From positions 19,558,342-19,622,341 of the forward strand of contig JADWOT020000002.1 of NCBI GenBank assembly GCA_036345935.2: 64,000 nt of DNA, written 5' to 3'. Both the position numbers and the translations under genes were made by a program. This stretch comes from Taenia hydatigena. Lineage: Eukaryota > Platyhelminthes > Cestoda > Cyclophyllidea > Taeniidae. Positions 37,490 through 49,337 of the stretch are shown piece after piece (within the stretch, counting starts at the first letter, position 1; every line of letters starts with the position of its first letter). Below the pieces are notes generated by a model. That model saw only the letters and a program-made list of their open reading frames with translations. It ran no database searches and was not told the origin of the DNA.

Positions 37490-39065
37490 TAAATGTGGAT
37501 TACGAGGCATCTAGTTCAAGCATCTCAAGATGTTGCTTCGCAGTGCTTCAGAGTGGAGAGGTTTTGCCTCGCAAGGCGAGGACAGCAAAGACCTTGAGAA
37601 CATCATAATACCACGCTGATGGGTCGCGACAGCAACGGAAATGTAGTTAGTAAAAAGGAAATAAGTCTCAAGAATAGGGATGCTAGAAAACAACAATAAA
37701 TTCCTTGTTGTGGAATAAAACTGGGAAGCGGTTGGGAAATTTTGATGTGGGCAATAAATCTGAGGTGGTGTAGAGTAATCAGAATGTCGTAGATACAGAG
37801 TGGATGAATAAGTCATGTGTAAATAGTGTAAGGAATATGGTCATAACAATGTCTAGGGGTCGCATTTTCCTACCTCGGCTCGGGGTGTGTGATCCTTGTG
37901 GATTAGTAGAGCTTACACAATGGCAAACGCCATTGTGGCAGACAACTTGGCGGTTGCCACCAGTGAAGCAGTCATTAGCTCGACACTGCGTCAAGTCACA
38001 AAAGTCCTCGTGCTTTCCATTTTCACATCCACTGCAGTAGCCGCAGTCTCCACTGCAACAACCCTGCCCATCACGACTCACTGCTCCACATCTTCTGCAT
38101 TTCATTCTGCGGAAGGGTAGAGTTGTGGAAATCATGGCGAAATGAATCCCAAAAGTTGTAGTTGCAAGTGCCGCCTCGACAGCCCTAGCCAGTACTTGCA
38201 CCGAAGTGGCACATGGATGACTGACACCGCGGAAGCGTGATTTGTTCCGATTAACCACAGCTACCAACTCTAAGGGACAGCTGAAGACAATGACAAGGGT
38301 GCTCAGCGAGCTCATTACTGATAAGCGATGCTTTTTGGTTTTGGCGCGCTCGTTTTTTAGGCCCTCATGGAGGTAGATTTAAGCTCTTATACAGAAGTCT
38401 AATTGGTCGACCTGGTTACGCCTCATTGACCTCGACTTATCTGTGTGTTAATTACATAACTCTCATGTTTAACTGTGTTGCATTCATGACATGTGGCTTC
38501 GGAAGGTGTTACTTTTTCGTGTACCACATTATTCGTGGCCTAAAATGTGCATTGGATCCGTTAGCATGCAACATGCGCTGTGAGAGTCTCTTGGTTGCCT
38601 TTTTTTGCAACTCGCCAAAGCCCTTTTCTTCTTAATCAACGATTCTAGCCATCATTTGACTCACTTAAGGAAAGCGCACAGGTTAAAATTTTCTTTCGTT
38701 TGCACGGACCTAATGAGTGGTATATTACCAAAGTCGTCTACGGGCAAAAGAAGCTGATACAACTAAGGTGGTTATTCCATTTGGAACACCATAATGCTAT
38801 GTCCGATGGGGAACCCATTCGGATAAATAATGGGCAGTCTTTGTCAGAATGGAAATTCTCCGACTAGCTGCCTTGCGCACAGAAGCATGAGACAGTCGTG
38901 TATTTCGTCGCTATGGCTACTTCTCATTAGGTTGTTTTAAATGCCGCATTAGGCAAAAGGCGGTAGATTTGTTCTAATTTCGTGCTAGACGAGAACACTG
39001 GGACATCTTCCACAGGACTACGTCACGCAGAAGGAGGCGATAGGGTAGGAAAAGAAGAGGAGTCT
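37490..39065 (-). repeat. Repeat B, copy 2
   Basis: A contiguous 1.5-kb unit matching 23640-24130 and 26085-27550. Unlike copy 1 it lacks the 2-kb middle block. It carries the better-preserved cysteine-rich gene at 37511-38315 plus a 5' flank (38316-39065) that is as similar between copies as the exons are, showing that the duplication included upstream DNA. Confidence 0.75.
37511..38315 (-). CDS. Small cysteine-rich secreted protein
   Basis: Minus strand. From ATG at 38315 the frame reads MSSLSTLVIVFSCPLEL, a hydrophobic signal-peptide-like start, then meets GTAGCT. A CRRCGA word follows an acceptor 'ttccgcag' at about 38132. The core is a 147-base module, 38063-37917, that could be an exact phase-0 exon between 'gatgggcag' and a GTAAGC donor: 49 residues with 11 cysteines, beginning GCCSGDCGYCSGCENG and ending VVCHNGVCHC. 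Copy 1 has a further Cys where this copy has Arg, so the ancestor probably had 12, enough for six disulfides. A probable last exon, 37682-37511, follows 'gttttctag' and ends in TAG, but its phase does not fit the module donor, so an intermediate exon may be missing. Likely exported; function unknown. The spacing fits neither antistasin nor Kunitz domains. Confidence 0.5.
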
Positions 39066-39069
39066 GAAC

Positions 39070-40590
39070 AGTGAAATCGAATGTGTTTAGAAGTGACTGG
39101 GGATGTTCACTTGGTGCTACCATGAAGTCGCAAGATGTCGAATCGGCCTCTTCAGCTTTCTTCAATCAGCAAAAATTTGTCTGCACGGAGTATCCGAATC
39201 GGCCCATAACTTCGATAGCCAAGTCTTACTGAAGCGTGCAAATGCTCAAGGACGAGTCGCACTCCTATCGCACTATTAAGGACCTTTACGAAGGTGTTTC
39301 ATTGTTCAATATGCTTGCAGGTCGCAAAATGAGAGTGCCTTACGATGTCTTTCTACCAACTATGGAGGTAGCGACCGATGATGATCCTGAGTGTGTGCTG
39401 CATCTGAAAGAAGGCATAAGAAAACTTTTCCACATCGCACAGAGACACCTACGGATATCTTATACTGGACAAAAGAAATAACAACACAGGCAAAGTGTAA
39501 GAGCTTGCACACATATGCAGGTCGATTGCCCCACCTGGAACTCACGGCAACTTCTGTCAACCTTGGAGCAACGTTGCGTTCCGCGTAGTGTTGGTATTCT
39601 CATCTACACACTGCCTCATCTGCAGCGTAGAACTCAATGCCTAGTAATGACCGTCCACCTTGATATGATACGACCCTGCGAAGGTGCTCTGCCGGTCGGA
39701 CACAAGTATGAGGAGTGCGCACAAATTGGAGAAAGAAAATCAGCCGACGGGGTATTTACATGCAATCCGTAAGGATGGCATCGGGGTCAGTGCTTGAAGG
39801 GAGGGGGAGGAAGAGGAGGCTAGGAGATAATACCTTCCTTGAAAAGTATCTTTTTGGCGAGAAGTGGGATTATAACTTGCGCTGTGGGTTCGAAAACGTC
39901 GGTACCCCAACGTTAGGAGATGCCACACTCCTAGTCCTCATTAGGATTGTGCCGATTCCCTTTCACCTAAGACATTAAGCGGATCGCAAGACGTTTTATT
40001 TTTCTCGTATCAGGGTTGATAATAAAGGCGAGGAGGTGGATGACAATGTTACGGGAGTCTGTAGAGATGCTATTAATGTAGCACAGATTCGAACAAATAT
40101 TAAAAAATGTAATATGTTATCTGAGCTAATGCTGCAAGTCTCGCACTTCTATATGCACAACAGTCGAAAATATGGAGGGAAATCGCACAAACTACAACAG
40201 ATTAGGTTGAACCTGTAAAGATTCCGCACAACGTAACCTTTTATTCGGTAACAACTTCAAAAATTAAGAGTACTCGATTCAGGCGAATTATTTGTTGAGT
40301 TTGTGCATCGTTAATTCGCAATTAGCTTTTAACAATATATATGCAGTTTTGTTGAGTTGACCTTGTTTTAAAGGACATTCGACTTCAAATCAGTCGTTTC
40401 GTCTGCACGCTATTTAAGCGGGAGTGCGAGGTCGCCTCGAGGATTTCGGGGCTCTTCTCATTCGAGTTTCGTAGGCTGAGGAAGGAGAAGAGAAGGGTGC
40501 GTTTATCTTGCCATTTTTCAGCTAGCCCAAGGCTAGGCAAGATAACCGAGTTTTGCAATGCCTTTATTACTTATATGGTGTAATTATTTC
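39070..40590. other. Region upstream of the NO66-like gene
   Basis: Contains a plus-strand frame at 39236-39481 with gene-like composition (DESHSYRTIKDLYEGVSLFN near its start) and a second at 39715-39978, neither recognised nor flanked by good splice sites. Earlier exons and the promoter of the NO66-like gene should lie here, but no ATG in matching frame with a strong donor could be fixed. Confidence 0.35.
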
Positions 40591-40594
40591 TCAG

Positions 40595-43500
40595 AACGCA
40601 GAGCAAAAGGCAATTTACCAGGAAGTCCTTAAAATGGTCGAGATACTTGCTGGGAACGTGGACGTCAAACCACAACTGTCAGCTGTTACGGAGGAACAGA
40701 AGAAGAGGAAGCGAATTTGTAAAAAAACAGGTAAATCGATCAGGACCTAAAATGTCCTAATTTGCCTCTCTGGAAATAATTAAGCTCTCTGCATCTTCTT
40801 TCCTAGCCGTAGACGATTGCGTGGCGGTGGAGTCGAACTCGGCATCGGAGTTGGGTGACCGCGACCTGAATGCCGGGCTAGTGGAATCGGAGGAAGCGTC
40901 TTCCCTTCATTTGCCGTGTGTTGTTGGTGACAGAGCTGTTAATGCTCTTGCCGCGGGAGAGACTGTGATGCGGGTTATTCTTGGTGGAGTTTCGTTTGTG
41001 GACTTCCTACAGTGGGTATCTATCAGTTCTGATCTTTGGTTGTAGTAATTACTATGGCCTGAAGCCGATGAGCTCTTCGTGTGGAGATGCCGGTCAAGGC
41101 TTTAATTGCATTTTCCCTGTTCAAATGATGGACAGGTTGATTGCTAGAGAAGAGCCGCGGTTTCGATACGACGTGGACGTTATTCCGGCCCCGGGTGCCA
41201 AGAGCAAAGTATACAATCCGTGTCGGGCCTACCGATCGGTTGTTTGGAATGAATTTAGGGTGAGCTGTTTTTGACACTCCTTTTGTGTTCGTGAACGCTA
41301 TGTTCGGCGGAAGTGATTTGGTTGGACTATGGGTGGTGGTGTTATGGAGTGTCCTCAGTGCACGAGGGTTGATGGTTGAATGGGATCCGCTCAAGTGTGT
41401 TTGGTTTTGCTAAAATCCATCGGATACCAGGTTTTGTGCGTCTTTTATTGCATTTTGTCCCCCACAAGGGATAAGTTACCTTGATGTTTTGCCATTCGCG
41501 TTCTCGAAAGTTGGCGGCTAGTCACGGCACTGGCGATTGTTTGAAATCCTTTATTTCTATTTCTCGGGCTTGTATTGGCGTGGGAGTGCACTATCTTGGA
41601 ATGTGGCTTGCAGCCGGCTTCGTAAATGACATCGAAATGTTTAGTGGTTTAATGCTCGGTCAGTAGTATTGGCAGAAGAAAGTTCTTTTATGATATGGAT
41701 AGAAATGGGGATGATTGTCGCACTTTGTAGTCCTGAAATGGGTGATTTGTCCTGGCGTGTTTCACAAATGCAAACTAATTCGTGTCTGAGGTCGAGGAAC
41801 CCCATAGGGGTGCAGCTGCGACCTCATCTGATAAAATTGTGGGATTTCGTGCTGCCGTGTCATGATTGATGGGGAATGCTCTATTTCCGCGTACTACATT
41901 GAGTATCTTTTCTCATTCCACCATGAGGATACTTATTTAGCTCATTATAATTGTTTGTTATTTTGACTAACCTTAGGCAAAAGTTGATCCTTAATCTCAA
42001 TCAGCGAAGTTTCTCAATTAGTGCTGCTGTTTGCTTTGACCAACCCGAATGTCTCCCATGAATCCACAGCAGACAGGGGAGGAGAGGTTAACCAACCCCA
42101 TGCAGGAGGGCACTTATTGATGTTTACTCCCTTTCATGTCATTTAGTGGAATGTTCTGGTTATCGAGTCTTTCTTCCTCACCTCATCCCTTTGTAGATGG
42201 GTTCAAGTCTTCGAATCCTCCTCCCAGAGCGTTTCGATAACAATCTTGCGGTGCACCTGGGCTTCCTTGAGGAGGTCATCAACGGCCCCCTATACTCAGT
42301 TGTTACTTTCGTAAATAAGGAATTCATCGGGCCTCTCGTCAATCTTGCCAAATTCCGCATTACCCTACCTGGTGATATATTTATTATGGTAATGAAGGGC
42401 TGCCTCGAAATCAGCGTCTATTCGCTGAGAAATGCGGAAGCGGAGAGTGAGCTGAAGGGGGTTTTTGCATCTGGTGATGTAGTGTACATTCCCCATGAGT
42501 TCAAGCACCGCGCAAAGCTCTTCGGTTGCGGGACATCCCATGCTATTGCTATGTGCATCATAAGCCGTGCTCCCGCATTGGTTGAGGAATGTGGGGAACG
42601 CCTTCTTAAAGTACGCCCCGTTTTACTCATACCTTATCCTTTTAGAGTGTGGGATTGAAAGAGCCGAAGATTAAGGCAAGTAGTCTATTTCGTGAACTGC
42701 TGCTATCTACGCACAATAGTCCAAAGAATGCAGCTGATATTCTCTACATAGTAAGTTGGGTAGTTGTGGCTGTTGTTGACGATGACGCTTGTGTAGGATT
42801 GGAACGCGGAGGAGGGAGTGGAATTTGTTTTGCGCAAGTGGTTGAAGGGTGTGGATGGCGTGTGTACGTGGAGCAAGAAGTACGAGGTTGGCTTTAAGGC
42901 TGAAGAATTGAGAAAGCAATTTATGAAACAGTTGACGGCTGTGAAATTGGATTGCAGTGAGTTGTGCTTGGTTTGTGCGTTGGCCAGGCCTTGGTTTTAT
43001 TCGACTAATGTCTGCACTTTATTGCTCGCGTTGAATTCAGAACGTAGGTGTGTGTGAGAATGAGTGACTGATGCGAGTGGGGTCGATTGAGTTGTTGAGG
43101 TCATGCAAAGCGGACAGGTTGTTCATATTATTGGTGTTTGTTCTTCTTACTCTCGTGAGTGCATTCAGCATCTTCGAATGGTCGAAGTGTTTGAGCACTG
43201 AAGAAACGATTATCGTAGCTCGTCTCTGAGTCTTGACAATTTGAGCTTTCCGCGTGGAATATTCGCGTAGCTTATTGAGGGCGAGGATGCTCGAGGCATG
43301 AGAAAAGGCGGTCCTGTTGTTGACAGCGGAGTGGCAATAGAAGTGTTTCTGTCTGATTTACGGTGGATGCTGTTCTGTTGCGGTGCGCTCACCATTGTGG
43401 CTAACGAGTGGTCTTGTTTCATCACTTGATCTTTTCAGTTTGAAATTGTTGCATTTGACGATTATTTGTGTGCACTTTGGAGGTTCTGTTCTGTTGTTGG

Positions 43501-44624
43501 CAGTATTGTGAGTGAGGTTTGATGATAGTGTCATGGTGTTTGCTAGGCGGAGCGTTGCAGACGACATCTTCGACGGCGACAACGTGATGGCAGGTTTGTC
43601 GTCCTAGTGAGAAGGGGAGCTACCCTGTGTGCGATTGGGAGTAGCTTCATTAGTGTGTAGAACATGGGTTGTGTATGCTAAAATAGGATGCATGGGGACT
43701 CTCCTCCACCTAGGTCTTCTTATCCACGCTAGTTTGTGATGGCGTTTTTATCCTTGAATGTCATCTTTTCCTCTCACGATGGTAACTTGCTAGGTAGTGG
43801 AGCGATTGAATTATGGAGTAAAGGTAGAGCAAAGCCCTGCTGTCCATCATTAACCTTGTTACCTTGGAGTGGAAGGTGGACGATAGAGGTGTGGTTGGAG
43901 GGGATGGGGATTGGGATAAATTGGCGTACGTGTGCAGTGAATTTACATGGTCGCTATTGCCTTTAAGGTGAGAAGTCGGGACACGCGGCTTCCTTCGGGC
44001 CAATTTAGGATGATTCCAACTTCTTGGACCGCGGGCTTGATGGGAATGCAGAAGCGCAGATAGGACGTCTTCTCCATCCGCGTGGTAAAGGCTGTGCCAA
44101 GTTTAAGCGGGAGCTGGAACTCGAGACCATCATTCGTCTCACTCGTCGCTCTATACTAAGTCTAGATAGAATAAAACGTGATAGTGATTTCTTTTGTATC
44201 TACCACAGTCTCTGCAATTCTCCGTATCCGGCTTATTTTGATATGCCGCGAAGGGTAGGCGTTTGGGATTTAAGACGTTACTTCTATTCTCTCTTCTTGT
44301 TTAGTTTCTTGCAATGGTTGAGTGGCTGATTGCTATTTACCCCAGTGAAATAAGGGTCTGCGACCTACCTGGAGACAATACAAATGATAAGGTGAGTGAT
44401 TGGATTCGGTTAGTGCTTATCTTCCTCAATCTTAGATGCAGGTGGCCAGGGATCTCTTTGGTGCTGGGTTGATTATCTCTCCTGTGGCTCATGTCCACTC
44501 TGTGCTTGAAAGCGAAGCAGAGGAAGCAAAGGAAGGCTTGAAGAGTAAAGAAGAAGCAGGCCGGAGTGGAGTGGAAGGCGAGCTTGATGGAAGCGATAGT
44601 ACTGTGGAATCGAAATTGGAGTAG
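40595..44624 (+). CDS. NO66/RIOX1-like JmjC protein lacking the HxD motif
   Basis: Exons on the plus strand: 40595-40730, 40807-41011, 41046-41259, 42197-42610, 42646-42750, 42797-42956, 44052-44254, 44305-44391, 44436-44624 (TAG). All introns are GT-AG; five are 34-50 bases. About 570 residues join in frame, the 5' end missing; human NO66 is 641. Order: basic patch EEQKKRKRICKK; VDFLHNYYGLKP, matching the family's FF-x-YWEKKP entry; VDV...YNPCRAYRSVVW (family NPPGRA-x-P); SSLRILLPERF (family CSLRLL); a cupin part with SGDVVYIPHEFKHRAKL (family PGDLLYFPRGFIHQAE); then the winged-helix tail with IRVCDLPGDNTND and ARDLFGAGLII (family VRVGDLPCDS, TLYDKGLLL). NO66 hydroxylates a histidine of ribosomal protein L8 and acts in the nucleolus. 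Here the PHYDD iron motif is replaced by PLVNLAK, while the later His (FKHRA) stays. RIOX2/MINA is the alternative family. ATTAAA at about 44768 may be the poly(A) signal. Confidence 0.82.
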
Positions 44625-44779
44625 ACGTGGTGGAGACTGTCTTGAACAGTGATGTTCGGCGACTAAATGTGTTGCGCTTTTGCAGTGTTGCAGTTTTCGT
44701 GGGGTTGTGAGTTGGGACTTGGGTTTGGCGGACTTGCGCATTGTGAGTTGAATTCGCCATATTTCATCATTAAAGATGA

Positions 44780-45110
44780 AAGGAGTCGAATTTAAGGTAA
44801 TCGCGTGGGCTTGTTTTGGTTGTTATCGCAGTGTCCTCAATGGTGAGTGATATTGGCGAGGTGTTGGGATCGTCAACACATGCGGTTGAGCTCATTCGAA
44901 TGCATGCATGACTTATGCACGGGGGACGGAAAAGATGACTGTGGTTGTCGAGGCGTGGGGGAATGGTGGTGGGTTGATGTCAGCCAGTTTTCACGACGTT
45001 AGATTTGACGCTGATAAATTTGTTTGCCCACCTTTAGTCGAAGTTAGCGTGCTTTTATCCGTTCTCCTCATTAAACATTAACGCTGTGCTGTGAACAAGG
45101 GAGAGCTCGT
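44780..45110 (-). repeat. Repeat C, copy 3, 3' flank of NO66-like gene
   Basis: The reverse complement of this stretch matches 28710-28960 and, in part, 16035-16280. It directly follows the last exon of the NO66-like gene and is the part of the inverted duplication that lies outside the transcript. About 80 bases here (about 45025-45085) are absent from copy 2. Confidence 0.65.
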
Positions 45111-45299
45111 GAATTCATTTTCAATGTCGATTTCTCGTCGTTACTTGGAAGACGGCGCCAATGGTGAGTCTACATGCCCTCGTAGAATGTGGGTGTAGGC
45201 GAGGTGAGGGAGAAGGCAGAGGTGATGGCTGCAGTTTAAATACCTCGACATTGAATGCTGATAGGTGCGCGATTCCAGCTAGAGACGCATGTAGATGTT

Positions 45300-45640
45300 G
45301 CGTGACACACCTGGTACCAACATGGTGAGGTCGGGTTTGAATCCCGTTTGTGCAGCTGTGCCTTCGGGTAAAAAGGTGGCATTGCATCACGTTGCTTAGC
45401 GAACGTGACTGCAGTTGTTGTTAGGTTGTGTACTTTCGAGGTCAGGGGCGATTGAAGGTGAGTCAGCGTAGCGATCTACGTGGTCCTACTCAAAGCGTAC
45501 ACAGCTGAGTTTGATTATGTGGTCTCAGACCTGGCAAGTCTAGAAACCAACTACCACTTTTGTCCTTGCAAAGACAACGTTCGTTGTAAGCTGTTTGCTG
45601 TTTGGCGCCTTTGAGATAAGCTATATAATCGCCTGTTTAG
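45300..45640 (+). repeat. Dispersed repeat A, copy 3
   Basis: Matches the right part of copy 1 (3180-3440): 'gcattgcatcacg' then 'gtgactgcagttgttgttag' against 'gcgttgcatcacg' and 'gtgactgctgtggttaataa', then 'tatgtggtctcagac'. To its left 'gggtttgaatccc' resembles a tRNA-type internal B box, but no convincing A box accompanies it, so a SINE origin is only a thought. Confidence 0.6.
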
Positions 45641-45649
45641 GTGAGGCAT

Positions 45650-46490
45650 GAGCTGGCTCCACCGCCTGCCATAACTCGTCAGTAAATCATGAAAAGGTGT
45701 GCAAGAATGCGAGCAAATTGCTTTCTGTTGGAGACTGTGCTAGCATTGACAGCAGTGAAGCTGCTACTTATGCACTCTGAGTAGTGCAATGAGCTTTGGA
45801 CACGAAAATGCAGTCAGACGTTGCCTGTTTCACTGCTGCCAATGCTCTATTACCATGCAGCAAAACAATATGAATAAAGTTTATTAATGGGCCACTAAAT
45901 TAACTGGAAAATGAGGTAAGAGGCTCCTAAAAAGCGCTGTATTATCTGTAGTCGGTGACACGTTGTGGTTTTGGAGATATCGTCTTAGACCCTACGCATT
46001 TACACTTGCTTAACAGTCAATGATGCTGCTGGGTGTCTGAGTAGTGGTCAAGCGTTTCTCCTTTATTTGCAAGGCCTAACACGGTTTCCTGCTAATCAAG
46101 TTGGCCATTAATAATAAAGTCAGTTTAGTGGTGGAACAAGGAGCGATTTGACTGAAAAAGTGTTTCTACATCTTGGAGGCGTCACGTTAGTTGGGCGACT
46201 GCTTTCCGAGGAGCAAGCGATGAGCATATGACAGGGCGTTTTGAACTTGTTTTCGGGGGTGCAAAGTACTCGGCCCTTCTACTTTTCCACGCTCCCGGAA
46301 GGTTTCATTTTCTTCACGGACAGCGTAATCAAGTCATTTCACATCTCTTGAAAAAGTTCCAACGCATGTTCTCACCTTCCACTCACCTTTGTCGATATCA
46401 ATCGTATGCTTGACAATGTTTGTTCGTCCCAGTTTCGCGACTGGTCGTGAGAACATTTTCACGTACTTGATGAGGAATGCGCAAAGTTCT
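45650..46490. other. Non-coding, nothing recognised
   Basis: No exon, repeat or RNA gene supported. A plus-strand frame at 46228-46413 is unrecognised. Confidence 0.4.
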
Positions 46491-46499
46491 TGCTTCTCG

Positions 46500-46817
46500 T
46501 TACCGATGACGAGTCAACTGTGAGCAAAGGTAGTCGGAATTGTTCATGAGGAGAGCTGCTGCTTCAAAAAGAGTGCTGCAGATGTGGCCTGCGTCTAATT
46601 CAGATTGTGAAACAACTTTGTTGGCTTCATAGCTTTGCTGGGTGCAATATTTGCCTTCCACAAAATCCAGGACCGTTTTAGCATTACGAAGAAAATTAGC
46701 ATCAAGTATCACATCCCAAACTAGTGCCAGGCCCAAAATGGATTTCGCTGTTCGGGTTTCCTTCCTTGTGCAGACTTTAATCGACGTCTCTTTATTTGTT
46801 GTTCCCCACCAAGTCAA
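46500..46817 (-). mobile_element. Possible retroelement protease relic
   Basis: The minus-strand frame contains VWDVILDANFLRNAKTVLDF, resembling the segment after the flap of Ty3/gypsy aspartic proteases (typically ILGADFL followed by LDF or LVD). The catalytic DTGA is not visible upstream, and no reverse transcriptase, integrase or LTR can be seen nearby. Frames before it (about 47230-47010, minus) are open and hydrophilic but unrecognised. A chance resemblance is possible, and the opposite strand is also open over 46642-47010. Confidence 0.3.
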
Positions 46818-47429
46818 GGGGAAGCTGCTTAAGCGTTCTTCTAGTTTACCAGGGACTGGAATAAAAGAATGGGATCAATTCGAGCGTCTACAGAAGAAAG
46901 AGGTCTGCTCACCAAATCTTAAAATGTGGCGTGGGATAGCCCGTCGTGGAGTTGTAGGATTTGATCATTTGCTGGACGTCTGGGAGAACGATGATACGTG
47001 GAGTTCCTGACTGAGCTTGTTATTAATTATGGCATAGACTTTCTCAACCATAATGGGCGGTCGGACTCCGTCTCTGAAATGCGCGGCCACCCAATTAGCG
47101 ACCCTTTCAAGCGGGGCGCTGAAGGTTTTCAGTGCATTCCTCATCCTCTTTGCCAGGCTTTTGGCAACGGCGGAAATGTCTCCAACAAGGTGCTGTCCTT
47201 TCTAATTGATGAGGTGATGGGCTAAGGTCTCGCAGCACTGGCCAATGTTGGAGTCGCGGAAGAGCCCGGCTTCTATTGCAGCCATGGCCAAATCTTGGGA
47301 CGGAGCGCAAAGGATAAGGAATATTCTTTGCCCCTGAGGTAGGGGTGAATGTTAAACTTTGCGATCTCGAGTCACTCCTCAATGTACACATGGTCTTTGG
47401 AAGGGTGAGGTCCTCCTGCTCCACTTTCC

Positions 47430-49330
47430 AAGAAAATGTCTTGTTTTTCTCAAAATTGCTTACAGTTCTCTTTTGAAGTTATTTTACTTTTTTTTAAATA
47501 AAGAGACAATTTACCCTGAAAACGCCGAATGGCAGTAAGTTAAACCATGATGAAATTTAATTGTTATATTTTATCCTCAAACGTTTTAAGCATTTGTGTC
47601 CACATTTATGCTTCAGCTTTAATTTCTGTTGTTCTGGCTCGTCTTTGGAGTGCCATTTAAACCGCATTTTATAGAAAGCAGACTGCAAAACAGATGCAGT
47701 GCTTTGCTTGGTGGACTGCTGAGTTTGGTTACGGTGGCTTAGATGGTTTTATTCAAGTTGTCATTCCGCCTCTTGCCTAAAGGATACCTTGCAAGAAACG
47801 TTAGTATTGCGTTGCCTCTTGTCTTTTAGCGCCGTCGCTGTTGCTACCCTTGTGCGTTGCCTTGAACTATGCCGCTGGGTGACTTTCTTTCCTTTACTAG
47901 TGCGTTGACTTTATCTTTATGGCCAACCGGTGGTGCGCCTTTGTAGGATCGCATCCTGTTGTAGCACATAGTTATCTACAGAGTACACAGTGTGTCCTGT
48001 GATTAAGGTAGTTCGTAAAAGAGAGAATCCTCACTACACGTTGCTCTTGGGTCTGTGCTTCTGCAACTAGCGATGGAGACATGTGATAACGAGACTAATC
48101 TCTCGTCTCCCCAATGCGGTTTGCGCATAGAACGAAACTTCAATTTTAGTGAAATCGCTAAAAGCGTTTACTGAGGTTGGGGCCAGGTATCGCCTCGGTT
48201 GCACAGAATCCCGGTTACTGGCGCGGGTGGCTAGTGGATGTTTTTCTCACACCACCGACCAACTTGGGATGCCTAATGCCGAAATTTGATCAAGAGGAGG
48301 GCCAAGGAAGAAGTCCAAGACGGTAGAAAGGCCATGATTTGCTAAAGTGATTTGTTTGGCTCTCAGAATTGGGAAAGGAACTACTTTGAGTCTCCATTAT
48401 TGCATCTTGACGGAGTAAGCTGGCTTTTGAAGCCCATTAGTGAACTCAAGCTCAACTCTATGCATTGTGCGCGTTTCACGCGAGCATTGGGTCTCGTTTC
48501 TTGTTTCAATTGGTCCACTCACGTCTTGAATCATGTTTACGCATAACATCAGTGGCATTCCGTGTGTGTTAAAACTCTCCTTAGTGATAACTAAATTACA
48601 GTTTAATGGGAAATGTGGGGAAGGCATGTTGTCGCTAGAAATTTGGTTATGACGTGCTGCAGGTTCTTTGAATTGGGATCTATTAACAGATGCAAAAAGT
48701 GGAAACAAGTGTTCAAAGAGCTCGAGAATAAACTTACTTATTGAGTCCTTATAAAACTGGAGAAATCGAGTGACTTAAGAGACCAGCGGTAGTGCAATGT
48801 GCAAGCCCTTCTGGTTCGCCTCAATATATAAGGGATCCTATCGGATAGTTCAGACGGAACCATAAAACTCTGGTCGGTGGGAATGCGTCAAGACACGAAG
48901 ACTATCCATCGACATTCAGAAGGAGTGTAGACGTTGCAGGTACATCCTGTTCTCATTGGCCGGCATAATTTAATACATCTCTGTAGACTAATCCTGATTG
49001 GACAGAAGCCTACCCTTCGGGGTGGGATTAGAACATCTTTGCAACGAGGCTTCGCAATACTGATGACTCAATATTTACTGGTTGAGAATCGAACCCAGTT
49101 CTGAAGGTGCATGTGAACTACTTTCTTTGCGAATTTTTGTCTTGGTTATCATTACTTCACCTTTTTGGTAGCAACCCTATGTGGAGAATTCCGACGGTGC
49201 CCATCTACGGGTCTCTACTAGTGTAGACGGCGTTAAATGCGTTTTCTTTTTACTATTACAGTCGTATTTTATTTTACAGAGTGAATAGCTACGTGGATTG
49301 CAATTGGCTAGGTGTGACTTTTTGGTATCT
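47430..49330. other. Non-coding, nothing recognised
   Basis: T-rich at 47460-47700. Open frames at 48352-48546 (plus) and 48397-48708 (minus) overlap one another and have no motif. No repeat match noticed. Confidence 0.4.
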
Positions 49331-49337
49331 TTAAAAA

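Noticed and set aside
45330..45345. tRNA-type B box and SINE
   Set aside because: The run 'gggtttgaatccc' fits a B box, but no A box at the right distance; kept only as a remark under repeat A copy 3.
46642..47225. Plus-strand gene candidate over two adjoining frames
   Set aside because: Both strands are open; no domain or splice pair recognised, and the minus strand has the better motif argument.
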